Assembly: GCA_035606355.1 (NCBI GenBank)
Contig: DATNFO010000061.1
Span: forward strand, 186,001 to 250,000
Origin: Sulfopaludibacter sp035606355
GTDB taxonomy: Bacteria > Acidobacteriota > Terriglobia > Bryobacterales > Bryobacteraceae
DNA length: 64,000 nt
Direction: 5' to 3'
Position 1 is the first letter of the stretch; every line of letters starts with the position of its first letter. A model generated the notes under the pieces. That model was not told where the DNA came from. It was given only the letters and a program-made list of their open reading frames with translations, and did not search any database. A program made the position numbers and the translations under genes. Shown piece after piece: positions 8,904 to 17,379 of this stretch.

Positions 8904-10265
8904 ATGGCTGCTGCATTAGATCCAGTATCGAGAACGGGTGAAAACCGCGAAACGGGTTGGGTAAACCGCCTCTTTAACCGCGAGGGCTATACCCCTGAAT
9001 ACCAGGAGCTGAAGTTCACGCTTCACCGAAAACTTCTGGATCGCATCAACCTGGAAGCTCTCTCTTCCATGGCAGGCGAGCGCGTGCGCGCGGAAATTCG
9101 CGCGGCCGTCGCCAAGCTGGTGGAAGAAGAGAAAACGCCTCTCAGCCTGGTGGAGAAGGACCGCGTCATCGAAGAAATTCTCGATGAGGTCTTTGGACTG
9201 GGGCCGCTGGAACCACTGCTGCAGGATCCGACGGTCAGCGATATTCTGGTCACCACGCCCCACCTGGTATACGTGGAACGCGGCGGCAAACTGTACCGGA
9301 CTCCAGTCGAATTCAAAGATGACGCGCATCTGCTGCGCATCATCGAAAAAGTAGTTTCGCGAGTCGGACGGCGCGTGGACGAATCGTCGCCGCTGGTGGA
9401 TGCGCGCCTGCCCGATGGATCCCGCGTGAACGCAGCCATTCCGCCGGTCGCGGTGGATGGCCCGCTGCTTTCCATCCGCCGTTTCGGCCGCCATGCGCTG
9501 AAGGGCGAAGACCTGGTGGCGAAACTGGCCATGACGGAAGGCATGCTGGAGTTGCTGAAGGGCTGCGTGAAAGCCCGGCTGAACATTCTGATCTGCGGCG
9601 GCACCGGTTCCGGTAAGACGACACTGCTGAACGCGCTCTCTTCCTACATTCCGGAAGATGAGCGCATCGTGACGATCGAAGACGCCGCCGAACTGCGGCT
9701 GCAGCAGACGCACGTGGCGCGCATGGAAACACGCCCGGCCAACGTGGAAGGCACCGGCGCGATTCACATCCGGCATCTTGTCATCAATGCCCTCCGTATG
9801 CGACCGGACCGCATCATCGTTGGCGAAGTCCGATCGGAAGAAGCGCTGGACATGTTACAAGCCATGAACACCGGTCACGATGGTTCGCTGACCACGATTC
9901 ACGCGAACACCCCGCGTGACGGACTCGGCCGCCTGGAAGTGATGGTCGGCATGGCGAACGCGAACATGGGTATCCGCTCGATCCGGCAGCAGATCGCTTC
10001 GGCGGTCGACCTGTTCGTGCAGACATCGCGATTCAGCGACGGCACCCGCCGCATCACGCACATCACCGAAGTGGTCGGCATGGAGCAGGACATCATTACG
10101 TTGCAGGACATTTTCCTGTTCGAAAAAACCGGCATCACGGAAAACGGCCGCGTGCTCGGCCGGTTCCGCGCAACGGGTATCCGGCCCAAATTCTACGAGC
10201 GGTTGAAATCCTGCGGCATTGCGCTGCCGCCGCAGATGTTCCAGACCGTGGTGGAGATCGGCTAG
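8904..10265 (+). CDS. cpaF: Tad secretion ATPase CpaF/TadA
   Basis: This 453-residue cytoplasmic hexameric ATPase of the type II/IV secretion family powers Flp pilus assembly. The N-terminal domain (about 30-200) is followed by the Walker A GGTGSGKTT at 232-240, an Asp box VTIEDAAEL (~255), the Walker B/His-box region RPDRIIVGEVR (~299) and TGHDGSLTTIHAN (~325). The gene ends exactly one base before the tadB ATG. Confidence 0.96.
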   Translation: MAAALDPVSRTGENRETGWVNRLFNREGYTPEYQELKFTLHRKLLDRINLEALSSMAGERVRAEIRAAVAKLVEEEKTPLSLVEKDRVIEEILDEVFGLGPLEPLLQDPTVSDILVTTPHLVYVERGGKLYRTPVEFKDDAHLLRIIEKVVSRVGRRVDESSPLVDARLPDGSRVNAAIPPVAVDGPLLSIRRFGRHALKGEDLVAKLAMTEGMLELLKGCVKARLNILICGGTGSGKTTLLNALSSYIPEDERIVTIEDAAELRLQQTHVARMETRPANVEGTGAIHIRHLVINALRMRPDRIIVGEVRSEEALDMLQAMNTGHDGSLTTIHANTPRDGLGRLEVMVGMANANMGIRSIRQQIASAVDLFVQTSRFSDGTRRITHITEVVGMEQDIITLQDIFLFEKTGITENGRVLGRFRATGIRPKFYERLKSCGIALPPQMFQTVVEIG

Positions 10266-11237
10266 ATGGGGCTTGGTGTCGTAGTCGCGTTCGTCGTCGT
10301 CTTCGCGCTCATTCTGCTCGCCGTGAGCGTGGGGCTGAAGTTCTTCGACGCGAAGCGCAAGAGACAGGTGGCGGGGATGCTGTCCACGGCGGCGGGCGAT
10401 ACCGTCGTCGCCGAAACCAACCTGCTGAAAGAACTGGAAAGCGATAAGCCCGGCGGCCTCAAGGGCATCGTCCGCAACTTCCAATTCACGAAACACGCGC
10501 AGGAGCAGATTCAACAGGCCGGCCTGACCTGGTCGTCCACCCGTTTGCTGGCGGCGATGGGGCTTGCGATGGTCCCCGGCCTGGGCATCGGCGCGCTGCT
10601 CCCGTTCCTGATGAACGGTCCCACGACGGCGATCGTCGTGGCCACTGTGTTTGGCTTTGCGCCTTACCTGTATGTGCGGCACAAACGCAAGAAGCGCATG
10701 GATAAGCTGGAATCGCAGTTCCCGGAGTCGCTGGATTTTCTGGCTCGCTCGATGCGCGCCGGGCACGCGTTTTCCATCAGCCTGGAGATGCTCGGCGAAG
10801 AAATGCCGGATCCGCTCGGCCAGGAATTCCGCACGCTGTTCAATGAGCAGAACCTGGGCGCGCCGCTGGACGTCGCGCTGCGCAATTTTACGGAGCGCGT
10901 GCCGCTGCTGGACGTCCGCTTCTTCACTTCGTCGGTGCTGTTGCAGAAGCAGACCGGCGGCAATTTGAGTGAAATTCTGCAGCGCCTGGCGTATGTCATC
11001 CGCGAACGCTTCCGCCTCAAGGGGCAGGTGAAAGCGGCCAGCGCGCACGGCCGGTTGACGGCGACAATTTTGACTTTGCTCCCGGTCGGCACGATGCTGG
11101 CGCTGCTGGTGGTCGCTCCCGGCTACCTGCAAGGCATGGCCGAAGATTCAACGGGCAAATATATGATCGGCGGCGCCATCGCCGCGCAGATTCTGGGGAA
11201 TTTCTTCATCAAGAAGATCATCAATATCAAAGTTTGA
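10266..11237 (+). CDS. tadB: Tad inner-membrane platform protein TadB
   Basis: This 323-residue protein has an N-terminal membrane helix (about 5-25), a paired helical segment around 95-135, then a type II secretion F domain (about 150-280) with LDFLARSMRAGHAFSISLEM and QTGGNLSEILQRLA, and two C-terminal helices (TILTLLPVGTMLALLVV and IGGAIAAQILGNFFI). TadB pairs with TadC to form the membrane platform that CpaF acts on. It starts directly at the cpaF stop and is one base from tadC. Confidence 0.95.
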   Translation: MGLGVVVAFVVVFALILLAVSVGLKFFDAKRKRQVAGMLSTAAGDTVVAETNLLKELESDKPGGLKGIVRNFQFTKHAQEQIQQAGLTWSSTRLLAAMGLAMVPGLGIGALLPFLMNGPTTAIVVATVFGFAPYLYVRHKRKKRMDKLESQFPESLDFLARSMRAGHAFSISLEMLGEEMPDPLGQEFRTLFNEQNLGAPLDVALRNFTERVPLLDVRFFTSSVLLQKQTGGNLSEILQRLAYVIRERFRLKGQVKAASAHGRLTATILTLLPVGTMLALLVVAPGYLQGMAEDSTGKYMIGGAIAAQILGNFFIKKIINIKV

Positions 11238-11238
11238 T

Positions 11239-12198
11239 ATGAATAACCCGGCGGCAGTTTCGATATGCGCGTTCCTGATGCTCATGGTGTTGCTCACCTG
11301 GGTGGGATACCGCGTTTTCTATAAGCCAGGAAAGTTTCTGAAGCAGCTCGGCCGGCCCGTAATCACGGCGGATCGCAAGCATGACGCCGTGATCTCCGAT
11401 AGCGGCGATGAACCGGGCGCCAGCACCATCGTGACGGTGCTGCAGCAGATCGGCTCGCGCATGCCCTCTTCGGATACCGAAGTTGCGACGCTGCGCGCGG
11501 ATCTCATTCGCGCCGGCTTCCGCAGCGAAACCGCGGTTCCGGTGTACTACGGCATCCGCATTATGGCGACGCTCGCCATGCTGGTGATCGCCTTGATGTT
11601 CGAAGGCAACATGCAGAACCAGCCGCCGATGATGCGCGTGGCCATGCTGTTCTCGGCCTGCTCGGCCGGTTGGATTCTGCCGCGTTTTTGGCTCGAGAAG
11701 AAGGCCAAGAAACGGCAGGAGATTCTGCGGCTATCGCTGCCTGACGCACTGGACCTGTTAGTGGTGAGCGTGGAAGCGGGTCTCGGTCTGGATCAGGCGA
11801 TTCAACACGTGGCGCGCGAGCTTCAGGTGAGCCATCCGCAGCTCAGCGAAGAAATGTCACTGGTCACTCTTGAAATGCGCGCGGGCAAGCGGCGCAGTGA
11901 AGCGTTGCGCAACTTCGCCGAACGGTGCGGCGAATCAGAAGTTAAGAAACTGGTGGCCATTCTGATTCAAAACGACCGGTTCGGCACGAGCATGGGCGAG
12001 AGTTTGCGCAACCACTCGGACTTTTTGCGGACCCGCCGGCGCCAGGAAGCGGAAGAGCGCGCCGGGAAAGTGGGTGTGAAGCTGGTGTTCCCCATTTTCT
12101 TTTTCATTTTGCCGTCGATGTTGATCGTCGCGGCCGGTCCCGGGATTCTACAGATTTTCAAATACCTCTTCCCGATGATGAAGTCCATCTCGGGATAG
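11239..12198 (+). CDS. tadC: Tad inner-membrane platform protein TadC
   Basis: This 319-residue membrane protein has an N-terminal helix (about 5-27), a central hydrophobic pair (~108-155) and a type II secretion F domain (~168-290) with DLLVVSVEAGLGLDQAIQHV and NDRFGTSMGESLRNHSD. The C-terminal helix is FPIFFFILPSMLIVAAG. It is the second Tad platform subunit and completes the recognisable Tad core; the next start codon is 17 bases away behind a strong ribosome site. Confidence 0.95.
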   Translation: MNNPAAVSICAFLMLMVLLTWVGYRVFYKPGKFLKQLGRPVITADRKHDAVISDSGDEPGASTIVTVLQQIGSRMPSSDTEVATLRADLIRAGFRSETAVPVYYGIRIMATLAMLVIALMFEGNMQNQPPMMRVAMLFSACSAGWILPRFWLEKKAKKRQEILRLSLPDALDLLVVSVEAGLGLDQAIQHVARELQVSHPQLSEEMSLVTLEMRAGKRRSEALRNFAERCGESEVKKLVAILIQNDRFGTSMGESLRNHSDFLRTRRRQEAEERAGKVGVKLVFPIFFFILPSMLIVAAGPGILQIFKYLFPMMKSISG

Positions 12199-12214
12199 GG
12201 AGAAGGAGGAAACG

Positions 12215-12313
12215 ATGAACCCAACAGCGATTCAGGGCGTTATTTGGCTGGTTGCCGGTGGCGCAATGTACCTCTTCCTGCGCCGGCGCCGTACGCGCCG
12301 CACGCAGCGGTAA
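12215..12313 (+). CDS. Membrane microprotein 1, 32 aa (helix plus Arg tail)
   Basis: This small gene is too short for normal gene calling but carries a very strong ribosome site (AGAAGGAGGAAACG) directly before its ATG, 16 bases after tadC. The product starts MNPTAIQGVIWLVAGG, continues with a hydrophobic helix and ends in a tail with many Arg (LRRRRTRRTQR). It resembles the second microprotein 68 bases downstream in length, the QGxIWLxAG core and the Arg tail, so a duplicated coding unit is likely. Predicted topology by the positive-inside rule: N-terminus out, C-terminus in the cytoplasm. The function is unknown; position suggests a Tad accessory membrane subunit. Confidence 0.62.
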   Translation: MNPTAIQGVIWLVAGGAMYLFLRRRRTRRTQR

Positions 12314-12323
12314 GTGTACCGCG

Positions 12324-12344
12324 GGCGCAGCCGTGGGCTGCGCC
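12324..12344. other. Hairpin between the two microprotein genes
   Basis: A perfect 9-bp G+C-rich stem (GGCGCAGCC paired with GGCTGCGCC) with a GTG loop lies between the two microprotein genes. No U-run follows. It may set the relative level of the downstream transcript or merely be a small repeat. Confidence 0.5.
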
Positions 12345-12380
12345 GCACCCGCAACACAGTTAAGGAGAAAGAGCGAAGGT

Positions 12381-12476
12381 ATGAATTTGGCAATGCAAGG
12401 GGCAATCTGGTTGGGGGCGGGTGTCACGCTCGTGATGCTGCTCTCCCGGCGGCGAAGGCGCCGCGTGATCCGGTAG
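12381..12476 (+). CDS. Membrane microprotein 2, 31 aa (helix plus Arg tail)
   Basis: The ATG at 12381 is preceded by AAGGAGAAAGAGCGAAGG. The product begins MNLAMQGAIWLGAGVTLVML and ends in a run of six Arg followed by VIR. Compared with microprotein 1 it keeps the MN start, the QGxIWLxAG core, the helix length and the polybasic end, although the bases differ. The open frame could be read from further upstream (12252), but that would run through the first microprotein and the hairpin, so the short form is preferred. Function unknown; see the partner gene. Confidence 0.6.
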   Translation: MNLAMQGAIWLGAGVTLVMLLSRRRRRRVIR

Positions 12477-12576
12477 TGCCCTCTCGTAGCTGGCGGAGCC
12501 GCGATCGAACGACGGCAGGGAAGCTAGTCCGATGAGGCGGCCTCACTGGTCCGGCTCCGTCATCTGACTCTGTTCT

Positions 12577-13431
12577 ATGGTTGGCAATCTGGTCGATAAG
12601 CAGAATTCGGACGGCGGCTGGCCGTACGTGCGCGGCGGATCCTGGGTGGAACCCACGGTCTACGCCGTGCTGGCCCTGCTTTCAGGAGGGGAGACGCAAG
12701 CCGCGAGCCGCGGACTGCGCTGGATACGCAGCGTACGGCGCTCCGACGGCGGCTGGGCGCCCCGTGCGGGAGTTGACCAAAGCACCTGGGTGACGGCACT
12801 GGTCGCGCTGCTGCCGCCGGAATATCTGGGCGAGCGATACCACCAGAGCGCGATCGAGTGGCTGCTGGACATGCGCGGCCGCGAAAGCACAAGGCTCTAT
12901 CGCGTCCGCGAATGGCTGCTGGGAAATCCCGATCTGCCGGACAGAGACTTTCCCGGGTGGCCCTGGTTCCCGGGCACCGCGGCGTGGGTGGGCCCGACGG
13001 CGCTCGCCGTTATCGCTTTACAGAAGCAGCAGGCGCTGCACCCCTCCAAAGAGATCGCCGAACGCGTCGGCAAGGGGCAGACGTTCCTGCTGCGGCACAC
13101 CTGCAAGGGCGGAGGGTGGAATCACGGCAGCGCCAACGCGCTCGGTTATGCATCGCACGCATACCCGGAAACTACCGGTATGGCTTTGGCGGCGCTGCGC
13201 GGCGCCACCTCCCCAAAACTCGACGAATCTCTGGCGGTCGCGCGCGAGTTTCTGGGACAGTGCCGGTCCGCCGATGCTCTCAACTGGCTGAGCCTCGGCC
13301 TTCGCGCGCACGGCCAGCTTCCGAGCAGCTTCTCTCCGCCCGGCGAAATCTCCTGCCGCACCATTTCCGAAACATCGATGCAGGTGGTGCTCGCCGCCGG
13401 CGGATCCGGCCGCCAGTACTTCGGTGCCTGA
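12577..13431 (+). CDS. Squalene cyclase/prenyltransferase-like alpha-toroid protein (short)
   Basis: This 284-residue protein is built of alpha-toroid repeats with QW-like motifs: QNSDGGWPY (~9-17), RSDGGWAPR (~54-62) and KGGGWNHG (~175). Full squalene-hopene cyclases have about 630 residues and a DxDD catalytic motif; here the length is under half and no DxDD is visible, so cyclase activity is unlikely. No signal peptide is apparent. It lies 100 bases behind the microproteins and its stop is next to the start of the DUF362 gene, so the two are probably translated together. It could be a binding or scaffold protein for a lipid or protein; the true role is unknown. Confidence 0.72.
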   Translation: MVGNLVDKQNSDGGWPYVRGGSWVEPTVYAVLALLSGGETQAASRGLRWIRSVRRSDGGWAPRAGVDQSTWVTALVALLPPEYLGERYHQSAIEWLLDMRGRESTRLYRVREWLLGNPDLPDRDFPGWPWFPGTAAWVGPTALAVIALQKQQALHPSKEIAERVGKGQTFLLRHTCKGGGWNHGSANALGYASHAYPETTGMALAALRGATSPKLDESLAVAREFLGQCRSADALNWLSLGLRAHGQLPSSFSPPGEISCRTISETSMQVVLAAGGSGRQYFGA

Positions 13432-13432
13432 C

Positions 13433-14416
13433 ATGAGCTCAAACCTTACCAGACGCGACTTCCTGATCGCCGGCGGCGCGGCCGCGGCAGTCGTAACCGC
13501 CGGCTGCCAGAATCAGGCGGCCGCGCCCTTGCCGCCCGCCAAGGTGTCCGTGGTCCGTGCGCCGGCCTACGACCAAAGCCTCTACGACACAATGCGGCGC
13601 ACGATTGCCAGCCATGACCTGGACATCCGCGGCCGCAACATTGTCCTCAAGCCGAACCTGGTGGAGTTCGAGCCGGGCAACAGCGTCAATACCCATCCGC
13701 TTCTGGTTCATGCGACTTATGAAGCATTCCGCGCGCTCGGCGCCGCGAGTGTCCGGATCGCCGAAGGTCCGGGCCACCGCCGCAACACGCTGGACCTGGC
13801 CGACGCCGCAGGCTATTTCAATACCGTGCCGAAATTCGAAGACGATTTCGTGGACCTCAACCTGGACGACGTGACGCGCGTGGATCCGCCGCGCAAGCTT
13901 TCACGCCTTTCCAAGCTCTATCTTCCCAATACGGCGCTGGGCGCGGACCTGCTGGTGTCCATGCCGAAGATGAAGACCCATCATTGGGTGGGCACGACTC
14001 TATCGATGAAGAATCTTTTCGGCACCGTGCCGAGCGGTGTCTATGGCTGGCCGAAGAATCCTCTTCACTGGGCGGGCATCGACGAATGCATCGCGGACCT
14101 GCACGCCGCCTTCCCCCGCCATTTCGCGATCATCGACGGCATTACCGGCATGGAGGGCAACGGACCGATACAAGGCACTCCCAAGCACGCGGGCGTGATC
14201 GTCGCAGGCAGCGACCCGGTAGCCGTGGATGCTACCGCGTGCCGCATCATGTGCATCGATCCACTGGGTATCCGCTATCTGCGGTTCGCCGCGATTGACG
14301 ATGGCCGCATTCTGGAAAACAACATCGTGCAAACCGGAGAGAGCATCGCTTCGGTGGCTACGCCGTTCGAACTGATTCCGCTGTTTCAGCACTTGCGCCT
14401 GGAGGCGCACGCGTAA
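13433..14416 (+). CDS. Tat-exported DUF362-domain lipoprotein
   Basis: With the ATG at 13433 the N-terminus is a twin-arginine signal (TRRDFLIAGG, Arg7-Arg8) merging into a lipobox (VTAGC, Cys25), so the protein is likely exported folded and lipid-anchored. The mature part matches the DUF362 family as I know it: VVLKPNLVEFEPG, THPLLVHATYEAFRALG, DLLVSMPKMKTHHWVGTTLSMKNLFG, and GVIVAGSDPVAVDATACRIMG-like segments. Biochemistry of the family is poorly known; some members are ferredoxin-like or redox-linked. A GTG at 13424 is an alternative start. Its last base is shared with the next gene (TAATG), so the two are coupled. Confidence 0.8.
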   Translation: MSSNLTRRDFLIAGGAAAAVVTAGCQNQAAAPLPPAKVSVVRAPAYDQSLYDTMRRTIASHDLDIRGRNIVLKPNLVEFEPGNSVNTHPLLVHATYEAFRALGAASVRIAEGPGHRRNTLDLADAAGYFNTVPKFEDDFVDLNLDDVTRVDPPRKLSRLSKLYLPNTALGADLLVSMPKMKTHHWVGTTLSMKNLFGTVPSGVYGWPKNPLHWAGIDECIADLHAAFPRHFAIIDGITGMEGNGPIQGTPKHAGVIVAGSDPVAVDATACRIMCIDPLGIRYLRFAAIDDGRILENNIVQTGESIASVATPFELIPLFQHLRLEAHA

Positions 14417-15576
14417 TGGATTGGTTCCTCTCACGGTGGAAGCGCTGGGCCGCCACTCCGGCCGGCTTGCGCATTTGTTGCGTGCTGCTATCGCTGGTTT
14501 TTCTGGCTCCCTGTTATTGGCAGCCTCGCATGCATGGGGCGGATCTCAGCAGCCCGATGGATTATGGCTGGTTCGCGCAGTGGATGGAGAGCGGCCGGTG
14601 GCAGGGATTGCAAGCGGTTTCCACCACGAACGTGCTGTTCGATGCGCTGCTCGCCGGCTTTGTGCGCCTGTTCGGTCCGGAAATCGGTCAGCGGCTGTGC
14701 GTATCGGCGATGGTCCTCATCTTCGTATGGGGGGCCTTTGCGTTCGTCTGCGCGGCCAAACAGATCGATTACCGGCGTCAGGGCGATAGCGGCGCGGAAA
14801 GCCGCCCGTGGCACTTACTGCCGTCGATCGCGGTGCTTGCCTACGGCTGGGTGTTCCATATGGGCTTCTTCAATTTTTATCTCAGCCTGGGACTCTGTTT
14901 CTGGGTGCTGGCGCTGGTTTGCGAAAGCCGGCCGAAGCGCGCGGCCATCGCTCTGCCGGTGCTGGTGCTGGCGTACACCGCGCATCCTCTGCCGGCTGCC
15001 TGGGCCGTTTGCATTGTGTTGTATCTTTGGGCGGCGAAGCGCGTGAGCGCACGGAACCGCAGCTACATTTCCGCCGGCATTCTCTGCATCATTCTGATCT
15101 GCTTCCTGATTGCTGCGCGATCCGTCCATGGTGCCTCCTCCATGAACGCGATATGGGCGGGTGTGCAAATGCCGATCGCGGCTATGAACGGGAAGTACAA
15201 TCTGGTGGGGATCGGAATTCTGTTGGCATGGGGTGTTTTGTTTCTTGATCTGCTGCACCAGACGGGTCCGCGTAAAGTGGTCTCCGGCGCAGCGTTTCAA
15301 ATGTGTGTGCTCAGCACCGCCGCGGTGGCGCTCCTCCCCGCGACGGTGCTGTTGCCAGGCTTCGATCACACGGTCATTTTCGTCGCCGAACGCATGTCGC
15401 TCGGCGTGGGGGTGTGCCTGTGCGCGATGCTCGCGGCGGCACGGCCGCGGCCAGTGGTTCGTTGGACTCTCGTGGCCGCGGCCGTCGTTTTCTTTGTGTT
15501 TATCTACAGGGATGAGCGGCGCGTCAACTCGCTGGAAGACAGCATGGAAGATACGGTCGCCCAGTCGCTGAATTAG
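14416..15576 (+). CDS. Multipass membrane protein of unknown function
   Basis: This 386-residue protein has about ten hydrophobic segments; the first spans ~17-35 (LRICCVLLSLVFLAPCYW). After it comes a polar loop with SPMDYGWFAQWMESGRW, reminiscent of the acidic/aromatic loop in GT-C-like proteins, but no catalytic motif is certain. The start overlaps the DUF362 stop as TAATG. I do not recognise the family. Context suggests it works with the cyclase-like and DUF362 products, possibly as a lipid- or sugar-handling membrane partner (inference). Confidence 0.6.
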   Translation: MDWFLSRWKRWAATPAGLRICCVLLSLVFLAPCYWQPRMHGADLSSPMDYGWFAQWMESGRWQGLQAVSTTNVLFDALLAGFVRLFGPEIGQRLCVSAMVLIFVWGAFAFVCAAKQIDYRRQGDSGAESRPWHLLPSIAVLAYGWVFHMGFFNFYLSLGLCFWVLALVCESRPKRAAIALPVLVLAYTAHPLPAAWAVCIVLYLWAAKRVSARNRSYISAGILCIILICFLIAARSVHGASSMNAIWAGVQMPIAAMNGKYNLVGIGILLAWGVLFLDLLHQTGPRKVVSGAAFQMCVLSTAAVALLPATVLLPGFDHTVIFVAERMSLGVGVCLCAMLAAARPRPVVRWTLVAAAVVFFVFIYRDERRVNSLEDSMEDTVAQSLN

Positions 15577-15636
15577 GGCAAAACGCACTCGCATTTCCGA
15601 CCTTTTCTCGTCGGACTTCATTCGCCTTTCGATCCA

Positions 15637-15915
15637 CCGTTTACCGCTCCCTCACGGTCACGGCTCCGTTAGCAGAATTAACTAGATACGGAGCCGTGAC
15701 CGTAAGGGAGCGGTAAACGGTGCCGGGGGTGCGAGTGCGTTTGAATGTGGCAAAAGCGATTCGATATTTTTTCACGACCCCGTGAGGGAGCGGTAAACGT
15801 TCCGCGGGTGCGAGTGCGTTTGAATGTGGCAAAAGCAATTCGAGTTTTTTATACAACGCCGTGAGGGAGCGGTAAACGGTGCCGGGGTGCGAGTGCGTTT
15901 GAATGCGGCACAAGC
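15637..15915. repeat. Composite repeat element, copy 1
   Basis: The element starts with a 33-bp inverted repeat (arms 15637-15669 and 15688-15720, one mismatch, 18-base loop). It continues as three direct units of about 80 bp beginning with GGGAGCGGTAAACG at 15706, 15786 and 15865. Each unit holds GCGAGTGCGTTTGAATG and ends in a T-rich stretch (e.g. TTCGATATTTTTTCAC). The whole element fills the space between two convergent genes. A second copy with the same plan lies at 37222-37465. No open frame or transposase is inside it. Confidence 0.88.
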
Positions 15916-15932
15916 CGATTTTGGGCGAAGCC

Positions 15933-16892
15933 TCAGTGCGATGATGCGGGGCCCACAAAGGTGGCCAGATCCTCGAAAGAAATCGTCCAGGCGGGCATGG
16001 GCGAATCGTAGCCTTTCAGCGTGACCGCGCGGCTCTGAAACGCTCCCGCGGGGTCCTGCAATTGCTGGTGCGTGCCTTCGCCGAGCGCCACTGCGATGCC
16101 GATGTCCTTGGTCGCCGCTTCCAAACGAAACGCGGCGTTAACGGTGTCCCCCAGCGCCGTGTAATCGGCGCCCCCGACAATCGCGGGCCCGGTGTTGACG
16201 CCCGCGCCGATACGCAGGGGAGCAGGGAGGGGCAGGGTAAGGTGAATCGCGGAGGTGACCGCATTGATCTCGCTCACCGCTCTGAGGGCGCGCAGCAGGT
16301 CCCCGCTCATGCGCGAGTGATCGTCGTGTACCCACACGGCCATCATGGCGTCCCCGATATACTTCTGCGCCCAGCTTCCTTGCTTCTCCGCGATCTGTCC
16401 CACGCGCAAGAACCACGTACCGATGGTTTGAGAAAGAACGCTTTCGGGAACCGTTCGTGCCAGCGGCGTGAAATCGCGAATGTCCACTACGACGATGGTG
16501 GTAAGCGAGTGCGTATGCAGCGCGGTAGTCGGTTCGTTGCGCAGATCCGGCAGCATTCGCGCGGCGCCCGGGGCCGACTGCGGATTTCGAAACACGAGTT
16601 CCTGATCGCCCACCGTGAGGCAGTCGCCATCCTTGAGAACTTGCGGAATGCTCACGCGGCGCTGGTTGAGAAACGATCCATTGCGGCTGCCGAGATCGAC
16701 CAGCGAAAAATCTCCCGCGTCCCGCCGTTGAATGAGTGCGTGCAGGCGCGACACCGATCGGCTCTCCAGCATAACGGCGCATCCATCGCCGCGGCCCACG
16801 GCCCACGATTGGCCGTCCGTCAGGGAGAATCGCCTGCCGGTCGCCTGCTGCAATAAATAGGGACTCGTGCCGGCGGGTGTCACCGACACCAA
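15933..16892 (-). CDS. FHA domain - class III adenylate/guanylate cyclase
   Basis: This 319-residue protein has an FHA domain (about 28-100) with GR33-34, the S48-R-L-H51 and the LGSRNGSFLN phosphothreonine-binding loops. A class III nucleotide cyclase domain (about 131-300) follows. Catalytic residues appear complete: metal Asp137 (VVDIRDF) and Asp181 (KYIGDAMM), purine-selecting Lys177 and Asp249 (ALGDTVN), and Asn252/Arg256. Lys plus Asp argues for ATP as substrate and cAMP as product. No transmembrane segment is seen. Binding of a phosphorylated protein through FHA probably controls activity (inference). The start is TTG at 16892 or GTG at 16889; neither has a clear ribosome site. Confidence 0.88.
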   Translation of the reverse strand: MVSVTPAGTSPYLLQQATGRRFSLTDGQSWAVGRGDGCAVMLESRSVSRLHALIQRRDAGDFSLVDLGSRNGSFLNQRRVSIPQVLKDGDCLTVGDQELVFRNPQSAPGAARMLPDLRNEPTTALHTHSLTTIVVVDIRDFTPLARTVPESVLSQTIGTWFLRVGQIAEKQGSWAQKYIGDAMMAVWVHDDHSRMSGDLLRALRAVSEINAVTSAIHLTLPLPAPLRIGAGVNTGPAIVGGADYTALGDTVNAAFRLEAATKDIGIAVALGEGTHQQLQDPAGAFQSRAVTLKGYDSPMPAWTISFEDLATFVGPASSH

Positions 16893-17058
16893 TTTAGCAA
16901 ACCCCTATTGTGATCCGTAGCCCAACACCCTTACTTTTGTACTGCAACAGGCTACCTTTAGTAGTACAAAGTGTGTTAACTAGTCCTGGTTTTTTTCGGG
17001 TGAGACGCTAAACTGATTTCAGGATCACGCCGATAAGTTGTTAGGGAAATAGACGAAC

Positions 17059-17346
17059 GTGTCCACCATTCAATTATTTGTTTATTTACAGCTTTTGGAT
17101 CTGCTGACCACGCTTGTGGGATTCAAACTCGGGGCGGCCGAAGCGAGCCCGTTCATTCGCGTCCTGATGCATGGCGGCCCGGCTCTCGGCGTCGCCGTGT
17201 CGAAGGTTGTAGCTCTTGGCTTGGGCGGCGTTTGCGTCTACTGGAAGCGGTATCAATTGATGCGATGGGCCGCCTACTGGTATTCAGCCCTGGTGGTCTG
17301 GAATCTGTTCGTGATGCTTTCCGCTCCCGGTCCACTCATCCACTAA
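17059..17346 (+). CDS. Small DUF5658-like membrane protein
   Basis: This 95-residue protein begins at a GTG and has about three hydrophobic segments. The N-terminal motif LQLLDLLTTLVGFKLGAAEASPF matches the DUF5658 type of small membrane protein (D-x-x-T-T/L-x9-E-x-N/S-P). The function is unknown. It diverges from the FHA-cyclase gene across a 166-base gap and converges on a small lipoprotein gene. Confidence 0.65.
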   Translation: MSTIQLFVYLQLLDLLTTLVGFKLGAAEASPFIRVLMHGGPALGVAVSKVVALGLGGVCVYWKRYQLMRWAAYWYSALVVWNLFVMLSAPGPLIH

Positions 17347-17379
17347 ACCGGCAGCGCGCCGATTGTTTCCGCGGTCTCA

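Noticed and set aside
15706..15915. Possible CRISPR array (regular ~80-bp repeats)
   Set aside because: The whole 80-bp unit repeats, with no unique spacers between short repeats, and no cas gene is nearby.
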